A stretch of 64,000 nt of DNA from CAKSHP01 sp045636325 (GCA_045636325.1 JAZTXH010000009.1:1-64000); one strand, 5' to 3'. Shown: positions 6,351 to 14,483, numbered from the stretch's first letter. Notes: generated by a model not told the origin, from the letters alone. Made by a program: numbers and translations.

Positions 6351-9300
6351 TTAATTTATCCAAAATTCAAGTCCCGCCCAAAGTTGCGGATTTGAGATTT
6401 TTTTCATTAATTTTCTTTGTGCAACTATGAGAGCTTCTGCCAAATAAGAGCCGTTATTAATACATTCCATAAATATATCATTTAACAGGTCCATGGTTGT
6501 TTTTGTCATAACATCCCATTTACACATAATAATATTCCCTGAATAACGCTCAAACACAGCATTCCATATGCCATTTGTTTCATCAATCTTATCATAATTC
6601 GGAGAACCACTACGGCAACTTATTAATATTAAGTTTTTGCAAACAACCATATTATCCATAAGATTAGTAATATCTATAACAGAAGTTATACCCTCTATGC
6701 CTTTAGAGCCATAAAGCATATCAGCATTTGGATCAGATACTCCATGTCCATATATGCACAAACAATCATTAGATGTAAAATAACTGCCTAATTCTGCTAT
6801 ATTAAATTTATCGCACTTGTTTTCCAATAATACATTACTTTCATGAGGTAGCTTATTAAGATACTTGGATATCTCTAATAAATTTGAATCTGCGAGATTT
6901 CCAAACATTCTATGGGCGAATTGATTAATAGGAGTTGAAGTATCTTTATTTAAAATTGCACTATAATCAATTAAATTATAAATAGCCTGAACACATTCTA
7001 TTAAAGCTTTTTCTTTTATTTTAACAGCACTTACGGGAAACATTTGTAACATAAAATCAGGTATGCAATAAATTCTATTTATATTGTTTTCAATAACAAA
7101 CAAAGTTAGTTTCTCGAAAATCCCTTTTGATAAAATCTCTATTATCCCCTGTACCTCTAATAAGTCAGTTTCATCTAAAGAATCTCTTTGCATCAGTTCA
7201 CTGAATTTTCTTGAATAATATTCTAAAGGTTTATCGAACATATAATCTGATAAATCAAAAATCATATTATTTGCTGTCAATATAAAAGTAAATACACCGA
7301 CAGGAGTTACAATGTATTGAAAAAGCAGTTCATCATCACTAAGGTATGTTGATATTTCTAAAAGACTTATTTTTTCCACTTCTTGAAGATTCATATAATA
7401 TGGATGACTTTTTTTCAATTTTAATGATAAATCAGTTACAAGTTTTGCCTTTTGAGAGAGCAAAATATGATTTGAGCTATCCTTTTTACAAATATTGTTA
7501 TATTCAGATATGGCAAAATCTAATTCTTTTCGTAAATTCTCCGTTTCTGCACTAAATGATTTATTGCTATTAAATCTTTTTTGTTCCAAAATCGTCCTAG
7601 GTAAAAGTTTAGGTAAAACATTGAGAATTTCTTCTTTTAGCCAACTAATCATAGTAGTTTCTCTTAATATATTATTCAAAATACCGCATATACCTAAATG
7701 TAGCCGATATATATCAATTGCAGCATTCCCTAAACCGGATCGTTCCTCCTTGTGCGAAAAAGAATCTCTTACGAACTCTATATCTTTTTCGGCTTGCTTA
7801 ATAATATTTAGTGCTTCAAATATACTATTAAAGTCACTAATTGTGTCTAAATATAGCATAGACCACATATATAAAACACTAAAACGAATATCTTTTCTAT
7901 GCTCTAATAATGATATCACTCGTTTCTTGTATTTATCCACAATATTTTTAGCTTCATTTTGTTTGTTATTTTTCATCAATAGTGATGATAAATTTGATAT
8001 AGAAATGGCCCAATCTTCATCATTGTCTTTTGAATCATTGATCCTCTCTGTTAGCTGTTGAATTTGTTGTTCCAAATCAAATGTTAATATATCGTTTAAA
8101 GTCTCATTGTATTTACCTAAAACACTTTTTATATTACTCCAAAAATCAATATCGTTTTTAAATAATTCAGGAACATCTTCATTTAAATATCTTGCTACAA
8201 GATTTAAGCCCTCTTCAATAACAGGCATAATTTCACCATTTTCCGTAGCATATTTTATGGCAACTATAACACACGCAATAGCTTCTGCGTGTCTTCCCGC
8301 CCTGAATTGTGAATTTGCCCATGATATTAATCCTAACATTAACGCCTGCGGCTTCAAAATTCCCTTAATTCTAGGGTAGTGTTCTAAAGTTTCTAGTGCC
8401 TTTTCATTAGCAATTTGACCATCACCATTCCTAATTGCTATAATAGATAAATAGTATCTGGAACACAATCTTAAATAATCATCGTCAATCAATTCTGCAA
8501 TCGTACAAGTAGTATGGCTCATTTCGTTATAATCTTTAAAAATTTCCGTACTACTTTTTTCTCCACCTTTTATTATCCTTAAAACAGAAATAAGTGTTTT
8601 TCTAATTGTTTCTGTATTTTTCTTAAGTTCTTCTATATCGTCTTTTATGTTAATATTGTTTATAACATTTCGGTCAATTGATAATTTTTTATTATAACTT
8701 TCAATTAGCAAAGAAATATTCATATCACATAATTTTTTTATTTCATCTTTTAAATAAGCATATAGATATATATTCCAAGTACTATCTTTTTGGCAGTCTA
8801 GAAAATTTCTCCATATTAAATAACCATGCTTATATCCGGACAAAAGATATATACTTTCTAATAAAAGGTCTGTTCGGGCAATGCCTAATTTTTGAGCATC
8901 TTTTTGTTTGCTATAAATTTTTAATTTGCCCAAAGCTTTGGCGGCCTTTTTCTCGTCTTCTAATATGTTAATTTTAAGCCCGATAATCTCTTTCAGTTGG
9001 TCATCCCTATAATTCAATTTGGCTTTTTTTAAACACTTGTATGCCAAAAAATATGACTCATTGTACTGTATAAAATATCTAGCAAGTCTGATTGCACCTT
9101 CATTTGTAATATTAGGATAAGACAAACAATGTTCTTCTATGTAATTGATAATGTCCTGATTATTGTCAAATTTGTTGTCTAATATCTCATTTATCCTTGC
9201 CAACAATTCATAGTATTCATACATAGCGTTTTTGCTAATTTTTCTAAATTCAATTGCAGCCTTTCCATATTCCTTGTTTCTCGAAAGAAAACTGGCATTT

Positions 9301-10292
9301 GCTTCAATTACACTAAGACTTTCTGGGTCATACTTTAAGGCAATATTTAGCCAATATTTTTGTCTTTCCTCATCATCACTGTAAAGACGCAAATACGAAT
9401 CATATATACCTTTTAAGTATTTGTCATTTCTATATATGTCGGATAGAATCTCTGCTGCTCGTTCTTTTGAACTATTACTTCCAAAGGAAATATAAATATC
9501 CGCGAGAATAAGTTTTGTTTCATTTTGTAAATGTTGATAAACTGTTTCCAATATTTTTGTAGCAGTTATTAAATCCCCAGCAAAGTAATTCGCCAAGAAG
9601 AGTAAATATCTATAAGTGATTTCATCCACTTGGTTTTTTATATTATCAATTTCCTTAAGCGAATCCTCTAACTTTAGAGTTTTAATTCTTTTGATTAAAT
9701 CCCTCTGCAACGATTCATATCCTATATCCTGTTTTTCATCACACGTCCTAGATATCGACATATTTTCACTTTCTTTTAATAAATCATTTAAAAGGGCTGA
9801 GCAACGATTATCTGCATTAATATTAACAAAAATCCCACATACAACATCTTGATATTTTTGAAAAATATTATCTAAATTACTTGAAAAATCCCCCCAATCT
9901 TCTTGTTCCATCGTGTGAATTGATAATGTCATATTACCGATCTTATTATCTGATAAACACGATTGCTTATTATATCGCAACAATTTTTCTGCACCATTTA
10001 TAAAAACAAAATCATCTTTTGATAATTTATCGATATAATTCTGAATCCAAGTGAAACTTTTTATCGGTTCCCCTACAAATTCTAATTTGGAAATAATGGG
10101 GATTGCATTTTCTATAAATTCTTTATCTTTAGTATCATCTATAGAATAAAATTCTTTTATATTAAAATTTGTGTAATTTATTATGTGTATTTTTCCAGCA
10201 ACTGTTGACGCAGCATTAATTAACATAATTGTACTGTATTTAACATCATTGGATGTGTCAATATTTATTAAAAAGTTATCAAATTGTAGCAT
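6351..10292 (-). CDS. TPR-CHAT protein (caspase-like protease)
   Basis: A 1313-residue protein. The C-terminal ~300 residues form a CHAT domain (caspase HetF-associated with TPRs): catalytic-type His1183 in YGHG and Cys1226 in LISCRSG, both intact, followed by a long helical end with WAGLEFW. The middle (about 230-950) is a run of helix pairs in TPR/superhelical style, with YGKAAIEFRK and AEAIACVIVAIKYA among the repeat-like units. The first ~200 residues form a separate globular domain I do not recognise. CHAT proteases act as effectors in bacterial defence, for example TPR-CHAT of type III-E CRISPR and CHAT partners of gasdermins. I chose ATG 10292 because AAGGATG lies eight bases upstream. 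It is a single-gene transcription unit. Confidence 0.85.
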   Translation of the reverse strand: MLQFDNFLINIDTSNDVKYSTIMLINAASTVAGKIHIINYTNFNIKEFYSIDDTKDKEFIENAIPIISKLEFVGEPIKSFTWIQNYIDKLSKDDFVFINGAEKLLRYNKQSCLSDNKIGNMTLSIHTMEQEDWGDFSSNLDNIFQKYQDVVCGIFVNINADNRCSALLNDLLKESENMSISRTCDEKQDIGYESLQRDLIKRIKTLKLEDSLKEIDNIKNQVDEITYRYLLFLANYFAGDLITATKILETVYQHLQNETKLILADIYISFGSNSSKERAAEILSDIYRNDKYLKGIYDSYLRLYSDDEERQKYWLNIALKYDPESLSVIEANASFLSRNKEYGKAAIEFRKISKNAMYEYYELLARINEILDNKFDNNQDIINYIEEHCLSYPNITNEGAIRLARYFIQYNESYFLAYKCLKKAKLNYRDDQLKEIIGLKINILEDEKKAAKALGKLKIYSKQKDAQKLGIARTDLLLESIYLLSGYKHGYLIWRNFLDCQKDSTWNIYLYAYLKDEIKKLCDMNISLLIESYNKKLSIDRNVINNINIKDDIEELKKNTETIRKTLISVLRIIKGGEKSSTEIFKDYNEMSHTTCTIAELIDDDYLRLCSRYYLSIIAIRNGDGQIANEKALETLEHYPRIKGILKPQALMLGLISWANSQFRAGRHAEAIACVIVAIKYATENGEIMPVIEEGLNLVARYLNEDVPELFKNDIDFWSNIKSVLGKYNETLNDILTFDLEQQIQQLTERINDSKDNDEDWAISISNLSSLLMKNNKQNEAKNIVDKYKKRVISLLEHRKDIRFSVLYMWSMLYLDTISDFNSIFEALNIIKQAEKDIEFVRDSFSHKEERSGLGNAAIDIYRLHLGICGILNNILRETTMISWLKEEILNVLPKLLPRTILEQKRFNSNKSFSAETENLRKELDFAISEYNNICKKDSSNHILLSQKAKLVTDLSLKLKKSHPYYMNLQEVEKISLLEISTYLSDDELLFQYIVTPVGVFTFILTANNMIFDLSDYMFDKPLEYYSRKFSELMQRDSLDETDLLEVQGIIEILSKGIFEKLTLFVIENNINRIYCIPDFMLQMFPVSAVKIKEKALIECVQAIYNLIDYSAILNKDTSTPINQFAHRMFGNLADSNLLEISKYLNKLPHESNVLLENKCDKFNIAELGSYFTSNDCLCIYGHGVSDPNADMLYGSKGIEGITSVIDITNLMDNMVVCKNLILISCRSGSPNYDKIDETNGIWNAVFERYSGNIIMCKWDVMTKTTMDLLNDIFMECINNGSYLAEALIVAQRKLMKKISNPQLWAGLEFWIN

Positions 10293-10362
10293 ACTCTTCA
10301 TCCTTATAGTTATTCTATTATTTCGTAATGTTATTACCACTTATCTATCAATGCCATGGTAT

Positions 10363-10391
10363 ATTATATCATATAATTCGACAACTAACAA
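10363..10391 (-). promoter_or_regulatory. Promoter of the CHAT gene
   Basis: On the minus strand TTGTTA (10391-10386) and TATAAT (10368-10363) are separated by 17 bases, about 70 bases upstream of the chosen start. It is near-identical in boxes, spacing and surrounding sequence to the KilA-N promoter. Confidence 0.7.
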
Positions 10392-10510
10392 CGCTTTTGA
10401 TATATGTTGCTTATATTTTTATGGTAACTTCTCCATGTTTATATTATACCTTTAGATATTGGACAAAAAATAGTATATGCAAAAGAAATACAATTCTTTC
10501 ACATATGCTA
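10363..10510. repeat. Duplicated upstream module, copy B
   Basis: About 148 bp matching copy A at 6120-6265. Its hairpin arms are TAGTATATG (10471-10479) and CATATGCTA (10502-10510), with one compensable difference from copy A. It ends eight bases from the tRNA-Leu fragment, so it is the last island sequence before the attachment site. Confidence 0.8.
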
Positions 10511-10518
10511 TATAACCA

Positions 10519-10569
10519 TTAGGATCTAGTGTCTCCGACGTGGGGGTTCAAGTCCCTCTACCCGCACCA
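10519..10569 (+). other. Attachment site: 3' half of tRNA-Leu(TAG)
   Basis: This 51-bp stretch is the 3' half of a tRNA-Leu. It begins inside the anticodon loop (TTAGGA, containing the TAG anticodon), continues through the anticodon-stem arm TCTAG, a variable arm (TGTCTCCGACG), the T arm GGGGGTTCAAGTCCCTC and acceptor strand TACCCGC, and ends ACCA. The 5' half is absent, so it cannot make a tRNA. Loss exactly at the anticodon loop is the typical result of site-specific integration at a tRNA gene; the intact copy is expected at the other end of the island, left of the window. Confidence 0.8.
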
Positions 10570-10607
10570 AAAACAGTAAGATTTTTTAAATCTTACTGTT
10601 TTTATTT
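10570..10607 (+). terminator. Original terminator of the interrupted tRNA-Leu
   Basis: CAGTAAGATTT (10574-10584) pairs with AAATCTTACTG (10588-10598), followed by TTTTTATTTT. It follows the tRNA fragment directly and marks native chromosome to the right of the attachment site. Confidence 0.75.
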
Positions 10608-10608
10608 T

Positions 10609-10650
10609 ACAAAAAAACACACCAGTATTTAAAAATACAGGTGTGTTTTT
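10609..10650 (-). terminator. Terminator of the rplJL operon
   Basis: ACACACC (10617-10623) pairs with GGTGTGT (10640-10646), with GTATTT/ATAC extending the stem. On the minus strand it is followed by TTTTTTTG. It lies just past the rplL stop. Confidence 0.8.
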
Positions 10651-10666
10651 AAAAATCAAACTAAAA

Positions 10667-11038
10667 TTACTTAAGTTCAACTTTAGCGCCAGCTTCTTCA
10701 AGCTTAGCTTTGATAGCTTCAGCATCTTCCTTAGAAGCGCCTTCTTTGATTGTCTTAGGAGCTCCGTCAACAGCTTCTTTTGCTTCCTTAAGACCAAGAC
10801 CTGTAATCTCACGAACAACTTTGATAACACCGATTTTGTTAGCACCAGCTTCTGCAAGAACAACATCAAATTCGCTCTTCTCAGCAGCTGCAGCACCAGC
10901 ATCGCCACCTGCAGCAGCAACCATAACAGGAGCAGCAGCAGATACTCCAAACTCTTCTTCCAAAGCTTTTACAAGGTCATTTACTTCCAATAATGTAAGT
11001 GTTTTGATTTCTTCAACTAATTTCATAACATCAGCCAT
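10667..11038 (-). CDS. rplL: 50S ribosomal protein L7/L12
   Basis: A 123-residue protein of normal family length. The N-terminal dimerisation domain (MADVMKLVEEIKTLTLLEVNDLVKALEEEFGV) is followed by an Ala/Gly-rich hinge and the C-terminal factor-binding domain with KIGVIKVVREITGLGLKEAKEAVDGAP and the final GAKVELK. L7/L12 forms the ribosomal stalk that recruits translational GTPases. The ATG at 11038 has GGAGG upstream; a longer frame to 11119 lacks one. It is the last gene of the rplJL transcription unit, after rplJ. The long opposite-strand frame here is a composition shadow. Confidence 0.98.
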   Translation of the reverse strand: MADVMKLVEEIKTLTLLEVNDLVKALEEEFGVSAAAPVMVAAAGGDAGAAAAEKSEFDVVLAEAGANKIGVIKVVREITGLGLKEAKEAVDGAPKTIKEGASKEDAEAIKAKLEEAGAKVELK

Positions 11039-11154
11039 TTTAAATATCCTCCAAATAATAATATATTTTCGGTTTATCCGAATGTTTTTTAATTTACCGG
11101 CGCATATTATATGCACCATTTATATAAACCGCGCATCACGCGGCGGATTGCTGA

Positions 11155-11667
11155 CTACTCAGCAACTGCTTCGCCATCTTTATTTGCGATAGCATCCAAA
11201 GTTCTTGCCAACTTGCTGATAGGAGCCTGCAAGCTTCCAAGCATTTTGGAAATAAGAATTTCTTTTGAGGGAATCTGCGAATATGTGTTTACTTCATCAA
11301 CGCTGATAACCTTACCATCCATAAAACCTGACTTAATGCTGACAACTTCAGCATTATCTTTTGCAAACTTAGCTAAAACCTTTGCGGGTGCCAAAGCATC
11401 CTCTTCTGATGTAGCAAGAGCTGTGGGACCGTGAAGAATTTCATCAAGTTCGCCTAAACCAACTTCTTTTGCAGCAAGTCTTGTAAGAGTGTTCTTTACA
11501 ACATGGTACTGAACACCTGCAGCACGAAGCTCGTTTCTTAAAGCTGTATCCTGTTCAACTGTCAAGCCACGGTAATCAAATAGTACACCGGCCTGAGCAT
11601 TTTTCAAACACTCAACCAAATCAGCAACAACCTGTTTCTTTTGTTCTAAAACTTTCTCACTTGGCAT
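11155..11667 (-). CDS. rplJ: 50S ribosomal protein L10
   Basis: A 170-residue L10 with the expected opening (MPSEKVLEQKKQVVADL), the GVLFDYRGLTVEQ segment, the RNA-binding VVKNTLTRLA motif, and a C-terminal helix that anchors L7/L12 dimers. L10 binds 23S rRNA helices 42-44 and builds the stalk base. It has its own leader, promoter and attenuator upstream (11690-11878), through which L10-L7/L12 complexes are known to repress their own synthesis in many bacteria. Confidence 0.98.
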   Translation of the reverse strand: MPSEKVLEQKKQVVADLVECLKNAQAGVLFDYRGLTVEQDTALRNELRAAGVQYHVVKNTLTRLAAKEVGLGELDEILHGPTALATSEEDALAPAKVLAKFAKDNAEVVSIKSGFMDGKVISVDEVNTYSQIPSKEILISKMLGSLQAPISKLARTLDAIANKDGEAVAE

Positions 11668-11689
11668 GTGTTTTCACCTCCTATAATAT

Positions 11690-11848
11690 TTTTGGCAAAT
11701 AAACAAAAAACTCTCTTGCGCAGACCGCAAGAGAGCATAATAAACCGGTTAAATAACCAAAATATTCCTCACCTCGGCAGGAAATTTTACGCACTTAAGC
11801 AACCTACTGTCTACGACAAGATAAAATATTAATTTTTTGCTACTTAGA
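11690..11848 (-). ncRNA. L10 leader (autoregulatory mRNA leader)
   Basis: The ~175-nt untranslated stretch between the promoter at 11850-11878 and rplJ contains several paired segments and ends in a terminator-like stem, CTCTCTTGCG (11735-11726 on the minus strand) with CGCAAGAGAG (11720-11711), followed by TTTTTTG. Position and architecture match the Firmicutes L10 leader, where L10 binding is thought to alter termination. I did not check it against the family model. Confidence 0.75.
11700..11736 (-). terminator. Attenuator in the L10 leader
   Basis: A perfect 10-bp stem with a 5-base loop (11711-11720 with 11726-11735), followed on the minus strand by TTTTTTG, lies about 45 bases before rplJ. 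It is placed to abort transcription before rplJL unless readthrough occurs. Confidence 0.7.
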
Positions 11849-11849
11849 C

Positions 11850-11878
11850 AGTATAACATAAATCGCTGTTCCTGTCAA
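11850..11878 (-). promoter_or_regulatory. rplJL promoter
   Basis: On the minus strand TTGACA (11878-11873) and TATACT (11855-11850) are separated by 17 bases, an almost consensus sigma-A promoter just downstream of rplA. It uncouples rplJL from the upstream rplKA genes. Confidence 0.8.
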
Positions 11879-11945
11879 GTAAAAAATTACTTTTTGACAA
11901 TATTACCATTTATGCCTTATGATTAATCCATTTTTTGGTGCAAAA

Positions 11946-12641
11946 TCAGATTTCAGCCTTAGCGGGATTAATTTTAATACCAGGACCCATTGTAGACGCA
12001 ACAGCAACACTCTTCATATACTGCCCCTTTGCAGCAGCGGGCTTAGCCTTAACAACTGCATCAACAAGTGTTTTATAATTTTCCTTAAGCTTTTCTGTGC
12101 CGAAGGAAGCCTTTCCTATAGGACAGTGAATAATGTTTGTTTTATCCAATCTGTACTCTACTTTACCGGATTTGATTTCGTTAACAGCCTTTGTTACATC
12201 AGGTGTAACAGTACCTGCTTTCGGAGACGGCATCAAGCCCTTAGGACCCAAAACCTTACCCAAACGACCTACAACGCCCATCATATCAGGAGTTGCAACT
12301 ACAACATCGTAATCAAACCAGTTATCATTCTGAATTTTTGGAATTAACTCTTCACCGCCGAAGAAATCTGCACCAGCAGCTTCTGCTTCAGCAAGCTTGT
12401 CGCCTTTAGCAAAAACCAAAACTCTTGCTACCTTACCGGTACCATGAGGAAGCACAACCGCACCTCTAACCTGCTGGTCTGCGTGTCTGGAGTCAACACC
12501 TAATTTTATATGAAGTTCTACAGTTTCATCAAACTTAGCCTTGCTTGTTTTAACAGCAAGCTCAAGTGCTTCTGCAGGCTCATATAATTTAGTTTTATCC
12601 ACAAGCTTTACGCTATCGGAATATTTTTTACCTCTAAACAT
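11946..12641 (-). CDS. rplA: 50S ribosomal protein L1
   Basis: A 231-residue L1, the normal length, opening MFRGKKYSDSVKLVD and containing DSRHADQQVRGAVVLPHGTGK, GKVLGPKGLMPSPKAGTV and VASTMGPGIKIN. L1 forms the mobile stalk near the E site and represses its own operon by binding leader mRNA. ATG 12641 has GAGGAAAGG upstream. An in-frame GTG at 12704, with GGAGG seven bases upstream, would add 21 unusual residues (GEALNILKGLVRP...); I prefer the ATG because it gives the family N-terminus. Confidence 0.95.
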   Translation of the reverse strand: MFRGKKYSDSVKLVDKTKLYEPAEALELAVKTSKAKFDETVELHIKLGVDSRHADQQVRGAVVLPHGTGKVARVLVFAKGDKLAEAEAAGADFFGGEELIPKIQNDNWFDYDVVVATPDMMGVVGRLGKVLGPKGLMPSPKAGTVTPDVTKAVNEIKSGKVEYRLDKTNIIHCPIGKASFGTEKLKENYKTLVDAVVKAKPAAAKGQYMKSVAVASTMGPGIKINPAKAEI

Positions 12642-12734
12642 ACTAACCTTTCCTCTCTTCTGTGGTCTGACAAGGCCTTTTAAAATATTTAAAGCCTCTC
12701 CCACTTAATAGCCTCCGCCAAATATTTATGCGGA

Positions 12735-13160
12735 TTAGTCTTCTACAACAATACCCATACTTCTTGCAGTACCTGCAATCATACTCATTGCTGCTTCAAT
12801 TGTTGCAGCGTTAAGATCGGGCATCTTCTGCTCTGCAATCTGCTTAACTGCATCTTTAGAAATTGTTGCAACCTTAGTTTTATTAGGTGTACCTGAAGCA
12901 GTCTCAATCTTACAAGCTTTCTTTAGAAGAACTGCTGCGGGAGGAGTTTTTGTAATGAAACTGAAAGAACGATCTGCATAAACCGTAATAACTACGGGAA
13001 TAACCAAACCTGCATCCTTTGCTGTTTTTTCATTGAACTCCTTAGTAAACTGCATGATGTTCACGCCGTGCTGACCTAGTGCAGGACCAACGGGCGGAGC
13101 CGGTGTTGCTTTTCCGGCAGGAATCTGCAATTTGATAAAACCTATTACTTTCTGAGCCAT
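12735..13160 (-). CDS. rplK: 50S ribosomal protein L11
   Basis: A 141-residue L11 of standard length: MAQKVIGFIKLQIPAGKATPAPPVGPALGQHGVNIMQF is the N-terminal domain that contacts stalk factors, and the C-terminal RNA-binding domain ends ARSMGIVVED. L11 binds the GTPase-associated region of 23S rRNA and is needed for the RelA stringent response. The ATG at 13160 has GGAGGTGC upstream. It follows nusG with a structured leader in between and precedes rplA. Confidence 0.98.
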   Translation of the reverse strand: MAQKVIGFIKLQIPAGKATPAPPVGPALGQHGVNIMQFTKEFNEKTAKDAGLVIPVVITVYADRSFSFITKTPPAAVLLKKACKIETASGTPNKTKVATISKDAVKQIAEQKMPDLNAATIEAAMSMIAGTARSMGIVVED

Positions 13161-13179
13161 GTGAAATAGCACCTCCTTC

Positions 13180-13300
13180 TTTTCTTTGCCCTACTTTACC
13201 TTCGGGCAACAATGTGGTAATGGCGGACTTTTGTCCTCCCACGCAAGACGCACACTGCGCCTTGGAGGATGCGAAAAATTCGCGATTAAATTATATAACA
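13180..13300 (-). ncRNA. Probable L11/L1 operon leader
   Basis: The nusG-rplK gap is GC-rich and structured, with GTGGGAGGAC...GTCCGCCATTACCAC forming a compact hairpin typical of the L1-binding site in Firmicutes rplK leaders, and a CGCAGTGTGCG stem upstream. L1 feedback by binding here is known in bacteria. The call rests on position and motif only. Confidence 0.5.
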
Positions 13301-13315
13301 AACGCAAAGCGCTTA

Positions 13316-13852
13316 TTAATCTAAAGCCTGAACCTGATAAAAATCAAGCTCTGCAGGAGTATCATGCCCAAACATAGATACAGTTACACGCACCTTCTGC
13401 TTTTCTGCATTTATCTCCTCTACTACACCGATAAAGTCCTCTAGTACGCCGGAACAGATACGAACACTGTCACCTACTGCAAAGTCAACCTCTACAACAG
13501 GTACTTCAATACCAAGCTCAACAACTTCTTCCTCTGTAAGCGGAACAGGTTTTGAACCAGGACCTACAAAGCTCGTAACACCACGGGTGTTTCTTACAAC
13601 AAACCAGCTGGAATCCGTCATAACCATTTTGATTATAACATATCCTGGAAGAACCTTTCTCAAAACGGCCTTCTTCTCGCTTGTTCCGTCATCATACTCT
13701 TTGATTTCAACAGACTCCTCCATAGGAATTCTGATATCAAGAATCAAATCCTGCATGCCTCTGTTCTCAACAGTTTTTTCTATATTGGTCTTTACCTTGT
13801 TTTCGTAACCCGAATAGGTATGGACTACATACCATTTTGCTTCTTCTGCCAT
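13316..13852 (-). CDS. nusG: Transcription termination/antitermination factor NusG
   Basis: A 178-residue NusG. The N-terminal NGN domain begins KWYVVHTYSGYENKVKTNIE and includes VLPGYVIIKM and VVRNTRGVTSFVG, which contact the RNA polymerase clamp. The C-terminal KOW domain contains FAVGDSVRICSGVLEDFIGVVEEIN. It modulates pausing, links RNA polymerase to ribosomes or Rho, and sits in the universal secE-nusG-rplK order. The ATG is 26 bases downstream of secE, behind a GGAG-type site. Confidence 0.98.
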   Translation of the reverse strand: MAEEAKWYVVHTYSGYENKVKTNIEKTVENRGMQDLILDIRIPMEESVEIKEYDDGTSEKKAVLRKVLPGYVIIKMVMTDSSWFVVRNTRGVTSFVGPGSKPVPLTEEEVVELGIEVPVVEVDFAVGDSVRICSGVLEDFIGVVEEINAEKQKVRVTVSMFGHDTPAELDFYQVQALD

Positions 13853-13878
13853 ATGGTATAAACTCCTTTTCAGATAAA

Positions 13879-14136
13879 TTACTGTCCGATGCCGAACATA
13901 TCCTTAAATGCCTTCGGAATATCGCCAAGTATTGAACCTCTAATCAAACCCCCGAAAATCAAATCCATAATACCAAGGAAAATTCCAACAGCTATAATTA
14001 CCGCAATAACAACTGCGGTATGATTAACTGTCTGTTTCCATGTAGGCCAGATAACTTTCTTAGCTTCACCCTTGACTTCTTTGAAATATCTGACGATTTT
14101 GCTGAAAAAATTAGCTTTTTTAGCATTCTCACTCAT
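13879..14136 (-). CDS. secE: Preprotein translocase subunit SecE
   Basis: An 85-residue single-span SecE: a charged N-terminus, then FSKIVRYFKEVKGEAKKVIWPTWKQTVNHTAVVIAVIIAVGIFLGIMDLIFG, which carries the amphipathic helix and conserved WPTW...T turn before the one membrane helix. It stabilises SecY in the export channel. It is slightly longer than the Bacillus version because of an extra C-terminal tail. Position between rpmG and nusG supports the call. Confidence 0.97.
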   Translation of the reverse strand: MSENAKKANFFSKIVRYFKEVKGEAKKVIWPTWKQTVNHTAVVIAVIIAVGIFLGIMDLIFGGLIRGSILGDIPKAFKDMFGIGQ

Positions 14137-14174
14137 CTTATGTGTTCCTCCTTCAAAAAGATAAACAACTAAAA

Positions 14175-14324
14175 TTACTTTGTTTCCTTATGCAAAGTAT
14201 GCTTTCTGCAAAATCTGCAGTATTTATTAAGCTCAAGTCTGTCAGGTGTGTTTTTCTTGTCCTTCATTGTATCATAGTTTCTCTGCTTACACTCTGAGCA
14301 AGCCAATGTAATCTTTGTTCTCAT
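14175..14324 (-). CDS. rpmG: 50S ribosomal protein L33
   Basis: A 49-residue frame reading MRTKITLACSECKQRNYD, then KNTPDRLELNKYCRFCRKHTLHKETK. It is a zinc-ribbon L33 with both CxxC pairs (CSEC and CRFC). The ATG at 14324 has GGAGGTGTC upstream. It is the first gene of the rpmG-secE-nusG-rplK-rplA transcript. Forms with all four Cys are the zinc-dependent (C+) type. Confidence 0.97.
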   Translation of the reverse strand: MRTKITLACSECKQRNYDTMKDKKNTPDRLELNKYCRFCRKHTLHKETK

Positions 14325-14416
14325 TTATATGACACCTCCGTCTGTATTATCTATTGCTTTAAATCTTATGCGACGTTTTTTGCGCACAAAAAAAAGACTT
14401 CTAACAAAGCAGTAAT

Positions 14417-14445
14417 ACTATATCACATCTATTATTATAAGTCAA
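14417..14445 (-). promoter_or_regulatory. Promoter of the rpmG-secE-nusG operon
   Basis: On the minus strand TTGACT (14445-14440) and TATAGT (14422-14417) are 17 bases apart, about 90 bases before the rpmG ATG. It is a near-consensus sigma-A promoter. Confidence 0.75.
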
Positions 14446-14483
14446 TAGTTTTTTTATATTTTTTTGTTTTTTGTTTAATTTTT

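Noticed and set aside
7346..9852. Several plus-strand frames inside the CHAT gene
   Set aside because: Antisense to an intact 1313-residue coding frame; AT-rich hydrophobic products without start signals.
10558..11434. Long opposite-strand frames over rplL and rplJ
   Set aside because: They are composition shadows of Ala/Lys-rich ribosomal proteins and lack ribosome binding sites.
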